Positions 58,039 through 64,000 of a stretch of 64,000 nt of DNA are shown piece by piece. Source of the stretch: Blakeslea trispora (lineage: Eukaryota > Mucoromycota > Mucoromycetes > Mucorales > Choanephoraceae); NCBI GenBank assembly GCA_025331445.1, contig JAIWNE010000051.1, positions 62,001 through 126,000 on the forward strand. The letters run 5' to 3'. Numbering within the stretch: the first letter of the stretch is position 1; each line of letters starts with the position of its first letter. A model generated the notes under the pieces. That model was not told the DNA's origin. It worked only from the letters and a program-made list of their open reading frames with translations, and did not search any database. A program made the position numbers and the translations under genes.

Positions 58039-59115
58039 TGTTGTTTTTCAATTTGGAGAACAAAAAGAGAGAGAGAGAGAAAACATACATATATATAAGG
58101 ACTCTTTAAATCAATTTATCATGAAAGCAATAGAACAACTTGACACAACTGTTGCACTCATACCTACGTATGATTTAGTGTAAGATGATGAGTGATCATA
58201 GATAGATTTAGTCAAATAAAAGAATACATTGCCATTTTAAATGACATGCTGGTGTACAAACAGAAGATTGCATCATATCAAGCCAATGGATTTTGTATCC
58301 ATTTGCTTTATTCTGTTCAGACGGAACAGCAATCGATGCAGTTAACCTCTAGCACCACCATCCTTATAAATCAATGTTTCTTATTGCTTGCATTTTAGTA
58401 AGATAAAACAAGTCAAGACCATCATTGCGTTTTCTTTTGGTCATGATAGTCAAATTACGATTTGATTGATTGCACATCTTTATCATTTCAAACAGACTGT
58501 ATTAGTTCAGATGCCAAGTCATATGGTTTTCTTGAGAGAAAATGATATATGATATCAAAGCTCGAAGCGACATGCTCCTTTCCTTAAATCAACTTGCAAT
58601 AAGCCTTTGAGAGTTTGCTTTATTTGCTTATGGCTCAGACTTCTCATTTAGACAAACATAAAAATGATGGATACTTGACAGCTACGAATGAAATAAAGCC
58701 TATTGGTAAAGTCAAGAAGAAAAAATGAAAGCCTCTCAAGAAGTCTTGTACTACTACTCTTTTTTTTTCTTTTTATTTAGTCTTAAAGGCGTTTATTGCT
58801 TTTTATATTGTATACAATCGACAAGAAAGAAAACTGTTTTCTCTATTAGTTTGTGAAATTCTTGAACAGATATAGGCTCTCTTGTTCTCTGTCCGTTTAT
58901 TGCTCTTAATCTAAAAAAAGAAAGCAACCATTGCTGTAAACTAAGGTTTTATAATCATCGGTTAATCAATTTAATGTGGATGTCAAGTTGTTTGACAAAT
59001 CTGAATTACAAAAAGTTTTGCCGATTATATTTGACTTTTTATATGCTGCATCTTTTCTTTTTCTTTTTTTTTTCTCCTCCTCAATTTTCTCTTCTATAGA
59101 ACTGTGAAGACTAGA
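58039..59115. other. Intergenic, no supported gene
   Basis: About 1.1 kb between two divergent genes. A short frame at 58192-58398 (+) has no domain. A T/C-rich stretch at 59055-59095 precedes the CoA-ligase start. Confidence 0.45.
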
Positions 59116-61136
59116 ATGGTTTCCAAGGCCAATGTCTATGAATATACCAATTTGGTAGATCTTGTATTGAGCAATCCTCACAATATGCCAGATGAAAAGC
59201 CAATGTATATTGATTCCCTGACAGACGAAACAATTACTTTCGGTCAATTTAAGGCCCTAATTAAAAGAACAACAGCTGGTCTTTTAAGAAAAGGAATCGA
59301 AAAAGATGACTGTATAAGTTTATTGACTCCAAACCATGTAAGCGTGCTTTTCATTGTTTCCTGTTCATTTTGATGATAAGCTCAGACATTTTCTTTCTTG
59401 TCAAAACACAGATCAACGTACCTTCTTTCGTATTAAGTGTACATGCTGTCGGTAAATGTCATGTTAACAAAACCAAATAAGTAATTCAAGAATAACTTTT
59501 ATATACAGGTGCTCATATCAGTCCTAGCAATCCCATTTTAAATGCTCAAGATTATGAAAAGCAACTGAGACTTTCAAAAGCTAAATACATCTTGGCTCAT
59601 CCTGTCAATTTGGATGTAGCTCTCGAAGCTGCTAAAGCTGTTGGCATTCCTTCTAATCACATATGGTCTATTGTCCGCGATGACCAACGCCGTGTTGCTC
59701 ATTGGAAAGACATTTTAGATGATGGCAAAGAACAAGCAGATCCAATCAAGCTTACCCCTGAAGAGAGCGAAAAGACATTGACATACATTTGTTTCTCAAG
59801 TGGTACAACAGGTTTGGCAAATAAGAAAACCAGGCGACAAACGAGGTTACTAACCCGCTCTTTTTTTTTTCTCGACAAACAAGGTCCTCCTAAAGGCGTA
59901 CAAATTAGGTAATTTGAGATACTCTATTGCATACCCTCTATCTAGTATCTAAATAGTGTCTCTTTCTTCTCTCAAGTCATCTCAACTTTATTGCAAACAC
60001 AATAGAATTAGATAAAGCTTTCCAAAGAAGTGCCACCTACAAAAACCGTGGTGCTTTACTGGCTATTGTGCCCTTTTTCCATATTATGGGTATTTTCCGT
60101 TTCATCCATATGGCTATCTTTGATGCTCGCACCACTGTTGTTGTATCTAAATATGATGTAGAACATATGTGTCATATGATCCAGAAGCACAAGGTTACAT
60201 CTCTCTATGTGGTTCCTCCTATGCTCTTGCATATGCTGAACAATCCTGCCATTACAGACAAATACAACATCTCTACTCTTGAAGCTGCCCATGTAGGTGC
60301 AGCACCCGTATCACTTTCGCTTGCTCAAAATTTCCAAAACAAATTCCATGTTCCAGTGTTGGGTGTAAAGTATTTTCATTTTTTTTTTGTACACATACTA
60401 AATTAACCTTTTTTTTTAAGGGTTATGGTATGACAGAAACTGCTTCTATTATAACTATTCAATTAGCTGAAGAATATGCTCCTGGATCTGTAGGCCGTTT
60501 GATTGGCGGAATGGATTATAAATTGATTGATTCCGATGGCAAAGGTAGGCTAAAGAAAAACAATTTGAAAAGAAAGAAAATGTTAAATGTCATCTTTTGA
60601 TTTTTGAAGAATTGCCCAAGGATGCTACAGGTGAGATTTGCCTCAAGGGTCCTATTGTTATGCCTGGTTACATTGACAATCCTGAAGCTACTGCTGAAGC
60701 TATTGACCAGGATGGATACCTACATACAGGAGATATTGGATATTGCGACAAGTTGGGCAATTGGTACATTGTGGATCGTTCAAAGGAATTAATCAAATAC
60801 AATGGTTTCCAAATTGCACCAGCTGAGCTCGAGGATGTGTTACTTAAATGCCCTCTTGTCGCTGATGCTGCTGTCATTGGTATCTATGACGAAAAGAACA
60901 TGACCGAGATTCCTAGAGCCTACATCACACTAAATGAAGCAGACAAGAAAAAGGATTCAACAGCCATCAAGAGAGCTATTCATGCTTTTGTAGACGAAAG
61001 AGTGATCTATTATAAGAAGCTCAGAGGTGGCATTGAATTTATTGATTTGATACCCAAGAATGTATCTGGCAAGATCTTGAGAAAAGAACTTCGTGAACTA
61101 TACAAGAAGCAAGCATCCTCTAAGGCCAAGCTTTAA
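59116..61136 (+). CDS. 4-coumarate-CoA ligase-like acyl-CoA synthetase, peroxisomal
   Basis: ANL-superfamily enzyme that activates a carboxylate as an acyl-AMP and transfers it to CoA. Seven exons (59116-59337, 59412-59451, 59509-59811, 59884-59908, 59977-60364, 60421-60544, 60610-61136) sum to 1,629 nt, 542 residues, the usual size. Motifs in order are YICFSSGTTG+PPKGVQ (phosphate loop, split by an intron), GYGMTETAS, then YLHTGDIGY with the ATP-binding Asp. DRSKELIKYNGFQIAPAELE (hinge) and PKNVSGKILRKEL with the catalytic Lys follow. The C-terminus ...SSKAKL ends in AKL, an SKL-type PTS1, so the peroxisome is likely. Fungi lack lignin, so the substrate is more probably a fatty or aromatic acid. 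Exon 4 is only 25 nt. It is convergent with the DTD gene 72 bp away. Confidence 0.92.
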
Positions 61137-61208
61137 TAATAATAATAAAAACATTTCTATCAAGAGATTTCAAATCTATAGAGAAAATGGCTGTTCTCTA
61201 ATTGTTCA

Positions 61209-61912
61209 TTAAGCTGATTTCTCAGAGTCATAAGTAAACTTTCTAGAGTCCAATTCTAATGTAACAGGGCCTATTTCAAATCATTTAGAGCTAGAGACAT
61301 ATATACAAACTCTTGACATTTACCATCATTGACAATATCCACAAGCATCATTGCACCAAACACACCATCTTTAGAAAGGAAATGAATAGGCTATCGTTTT
61401 ACATCTACTTTTCTTTTTTTTTACCTTGAATTTTTGTCGAATCATAAGCCTTGCCTAGTTTTGTAAGGAATTGATGATACATAGCTTTAGCTGGTTCTGT
61501 CTTCATGGCACGATGAAAGTCAGGTTTGTTGCCTTTGGTTGTTGTGCCCTGAAGAGTGAACTGAGAGACTTTAGAGATGTTGTGATCAGTAGAATGACTT
61601 TTTTTTAGAGGGCTTTACTCGAGACTTACCACACAAAAGTTCTAAACCTGCATCTTTTACACCTTTTTTCCACATGACACCGTTATCGTCAAACATACGA
61701 ATGTTGAGGATCTTGTTGACCATGTAATCCACATCTTTCTCAGTGTCATCAGTTGCAATACCGAGTAGCACACAAACACCCTTTTGAATGGACCCTACAA
61801 CCTTGTCGTCCACTAAAAGATAAAGTAGAGTGAGAAACAAGAAGCATAAACAATACATTGGCTAGTTGCCTGTAACACTGGCTCTAGTGACTCTTTGAAC
61901 TACTGCTCTCAT
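61209..61912 (-). CDS. DTD1: D-aminoacyl-tRNA deacylase (DTD)
   Basis: Hydrolyses D-aminoacyl (and Gly-mischarged) tRNAs to protect translation. Five exons (61912-61870, 61812-61630, 61568-61425, 61368-61324, 61270-61209) give 477 nt and 158 residues (family ~150). Start MRAVVQRVTRASVT is the classic DTD N-terminus, which fixes the start. The diagnostic motifs are present: VSQFTLQG and NDGPVT. Intron 1 must start with GC (G|GCAACT at 61869) because only that join yields TVDDKVVGSIQKGV in frame. An upstream in-frame ATG at 62164 would add a non-homologous leader and is disfavoured. Confidence 0.93.
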
Positions 61913-62673
61913 TAAACAATGTCGACTTGAATCAAGCAAAAAGGAAAAAATAGAGTGGAAGCACAATGATTTTTTTTTAGTGCATTTCTTGTTTCTCAGC
62001 AGTGAAGGACCCAATGCTTCCTTTGTTACAAACAAGCTTAATTGAATACACACCTCAAGCATTTTGGAGTTTATTGTCTCTCTCACTGTATCTTTATTCA
62101 ATAAAATACAAACACATAGTATTACATAAAGAAGTTTTGAACTTACCCAAGTCTGTCTCAACATTGTATTAAAATCGTCTGTGCTGAATCAACTTCCAAC
62201 CAAAAAAAAACAAGGGGGGGGGGCTTTCCTCTCTCTTTCTCTCTCTCTTTTCTTTTTCTCACATTCCTTTACTTTTTCTTTTTCTTTCCTCGCTTGTCCT
62301 CCTCCTTTCGCACTCTCTCGCTCTCTTTCTCAACAGAAAATAAAGAAATCCATCTGCTCTAAACTTTTCGCCCAAACAGATACACTTATTGTGTGCGTGT
62401 GTCTGCGTGTCTGTCTGTATGTCTGTGTCTGAGCGTCTGTCTGTATGTGTGTCTGCGTGTCTGTTTGTCTGTGAAGATGACTGCTCTACATAGATTCGTG
62501 TTCCATCTATACAACTTTATCTCATCAACCGAAATCTTCGTGTTTCCATTTGTTATCCAATTATTCAATATCGTTTATATTTCGACGCGTATCTTATTAT
62601 AGAAAAACAAAATAGAGAGGAGGGAAAATAAACAGGATACTAGAGTTCTCACAGGGATTCTTTTTTTTTTCCT
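61913..62673. repeat. Low-complexity spacer with TG/TC-rich minisatellite
   Basis: A T/C-rich tract (62225-62340) is followed by an irregular (TG/TC)n block, units like TGTCTG/TGCGTG, at 62388-62473. A G10 run lies at about 62213-62222. Frames across it are compositional artefacts; no gene seen. Confidence 0.7.
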
Positions 62674-63737
62674 TTATCGACGGTATGGTTCAGGTGATTC
62701 CCGTCTGTAGCCTCGACTGTCCATTGGAGGTGGGGGTGGGGGTGCAGCATCTAGAGTAGAGTGAATTTAGGATTCATTTACTTGTAAAAAAAAAACAGGC
62801 AAACTTACAAGGATCATTTAAAGGACGATCACGTGGATCATCCATAGGAGGTGGAGGAGGTCCACCGGGTCCGCGTCTGCTACTAGGACGGTGTTGATCC
62901 TTCTTGTTAAGACCAATGTCCCTATTTTAATAGGTTTTAGCCCAATCATCTCTCTTATTTATCTTTTTTTTTTACCAGTCAAGTCTTAAACGACGTCCTT
63001 CAACACTGAATCCATCAAACTTTTCATAAGCATCTTCTGCATCACGGCGTTCTTCAAATTCGACAAAGGCAAACCCCTTGTTTTTGTTGGTCATGTTATC
63101 CATAGGTACAGTAATTGACTTTAAACGACCATAGCGTTCAAACATAGAGGCAACCTTTTTTTTTTATATATCAAACAATGAGATGAACATGGTCTTTAGT
63201 ATTTCACAGAAAAAAAAAACTTACATCGCGTTCAATAAAATCATAAGGAAGGTTACCAGCGTAAATGGTGGAAGTTGATTTTCTTTCTTGTTCAGTACCT
63301 CTATCAACAGGTCTTCTCTGTCTAGATTTGGGTGGGTAACGACCTCCACCTCCTCTTCTGTCGTCGTAACGGTCATGGTAACGGTCTCTATGATCGTAAC
63401 CACGGTGATGGTGGTCGTATCTGTCTTGGTAGTAGCGGTCACTATAACGGTCTCTGCTATCGTAATAATCATCGCGACGCGAGTAAGGCTCGTATCTGCC
63501 TCTACTACTGTAGCGATCCTCATCACGGTAAGAAGAGCGTCTGTTATCGTCATAATATCTACCTCTGCTAGGAGAACGACGAGGAGATAGAGAGCGATCA
63601 CGTCCACCACGAGGAGATCTGCCTGGAGGTGAAGATGGCATACCTGATGAAGCAGGAGGAGGAGGGGGAGGAGGGGGAGGGTAGTCGTCTTGTGAAGGTG
63701 GTTGCGATTGTTGTAGAGGCGAAGATTGATCTGCCAT
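62674..63737 (-). CDS. RRM protein with SR-like, Arg/Tyr/Asp-rich N-terminus
   Basis: RNA-binding protein, probably in mRNA processing. Four exons (63737-63225, 63154-62976, 62921-62809, 62750-62674) total 882 nt, 293 residues. Residues 10-45 are Pro-rich (DDYPPPPPPPPPASSG). About 45-150 is RS/RD/RY-rich (SLSPRRSPSRGRYYDDNRR), as in SR-family factors. One RRM starts about 157 with RNP2-like TIYAGNLPY and has RNP1 KGFAFVEF, followed by RRLRLDWD. The C-terminus is Gly/Pro-rich with PPPPPP. Similar to splicing-type SR/RRM proteins, but I cannot name the orthologue. The upstream 200 bp contain (AC)n repeats and A/G-rich DNA. Confidence 0.85.
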
Positions 63738-64000
63738 TTTCTATAGTGTGTAAATAACTAAAAAAAGGAAAAAGAGAGAAGAAAAAGGATAAGAAAGAAA
63801 GAGAAATGAAAAAATTATAATACACACACATACACACACACACACATTTAGACTTACTCGGGCTTATGTCTGATTGAACGGTGAAGAATAATAATAGGAC
63901 CCCGACACAAAAAAGTTTCTTGTAAGCCACTTTTTCAAACGCGTCATTCATAGACTAATTCCCTTTTTTGGACAAATTGCCCGATCTGCTAAAAAAGACA
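63738..64000. other. Upstream region of the RRM gene
   Basis: Contains an (AC)n microsatellite (about 63822-63846). Window ends in non-coding sequence; no gene seen. Confidence 0.4.

Noticed and set aside
62393..62602. Cys/Val/Leu-rich frame over the TG/TC minisatellite
   Set aside because: Pure product of the repeat (CLSVCLYVC-type text).
63221..63610. Long frames on both strands overlapping the RRM gene
   Set aside because: Shadow frames of the Arg/Tyr/Asp repeat-rich coding region; the RRM frame has domain support and clean splice phases.
1..64000. tRNA, rRNA and CRISPR arrays
   Set aside because: I looked for box B-like GGTTCRA motifs with matching acceptor stems and for direct-repeat/spacer patterns and found none convincing; a tRNAscan-SE run would be needed to exclude tRNAs.

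Overview
This window is AT-rich nuclear DNA from a filamentous fungus. It is most probably an early-diverging Mucoromycota species of the Mucorales type. Genes are broken by short GT-AG introns (about 50-110 nt, poly-T before AG). They include a chitin synthase fused to a myosin-like motor, and the mobile-element relics (Crypton-type tyrosine recombinase with a GCR1_C domain, Fanzor/TnpB-like relic, IS630/Tc1-like transposases) are kinds common in Mucorales. The order is inferred from gene content; the species cannot be named from this sequence. I recognised no rRNA, tRNA or CRISPR.

Layout. 1-4,044: 3' part of VPS18 (HOPS/CORVET tethering) and a small ricin-B-fold lectin gene. 4,045-11,592: gene-poor and element-rich, with a frameshifted Crypton relic, an LTR-like block with a 10-bp tandem repeat, and a 508-bp Tc1-like element flanked by TA. 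11,593-22,000: a membrane-protein cluster, with ceramide synthase (+), Serinc/TMS1 (-), a DUF218 membrane protein (-) and a 1,446-aa Sel1-repeat protein with an N-myristoylation signal (-). 22,000-27,091: a second gene-poor block with a solo transposon end and a decayed unknown gene. 27,092-39,708: eIF5, an unknown polyQ/His/Cys-rich protein, the myosin-motor chitin synthase (one apparent frameshift) and CSN4. 39,709-51,283: a Fanzor-like relic with a terminal hairpin, a long inverted repeat, a 1,205-aa multi-KH RNA-binding protein and a decayed IS630/Tc1 transposon. 51,284-63,737: a dense housekeeping run with divergently transcribed proteasome lid genes RPN6 and RPN7, a Ydj1-type Hsp40, a coiled-coil protein, a peroxisomal 4CL-like CoA ligase, D-aminoacyl-tRNA deacylase and an RRM/SR-like protein.

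Functional themes. Three PCI-domain complex subunits (RPN6, RPN7, CSN4) lie within 16 kb, and RPN6/RPN7 share one 303-bp intergenic promoter region. Ceramide synthase and Serinc are neighbours and both touch sphingolipid or membrane biology, but they are not adjacent on one strand and nothing shows co-regulation. For most multi-exon genes the exon phases I worked out sum to a multiple of three, which supports the models. The chitin synthase is the exception: it carries exactly one surplus base, in a T7 run. Two introns appear to use GC instead of GT donors.

The best candidates for something unusual are the Fanzor-like relic with a hairpin over its stop codon, the chitin synthase frameshift, the Cys/His-rich orphan protein, and the small coding-like islands in the repeat blocks.
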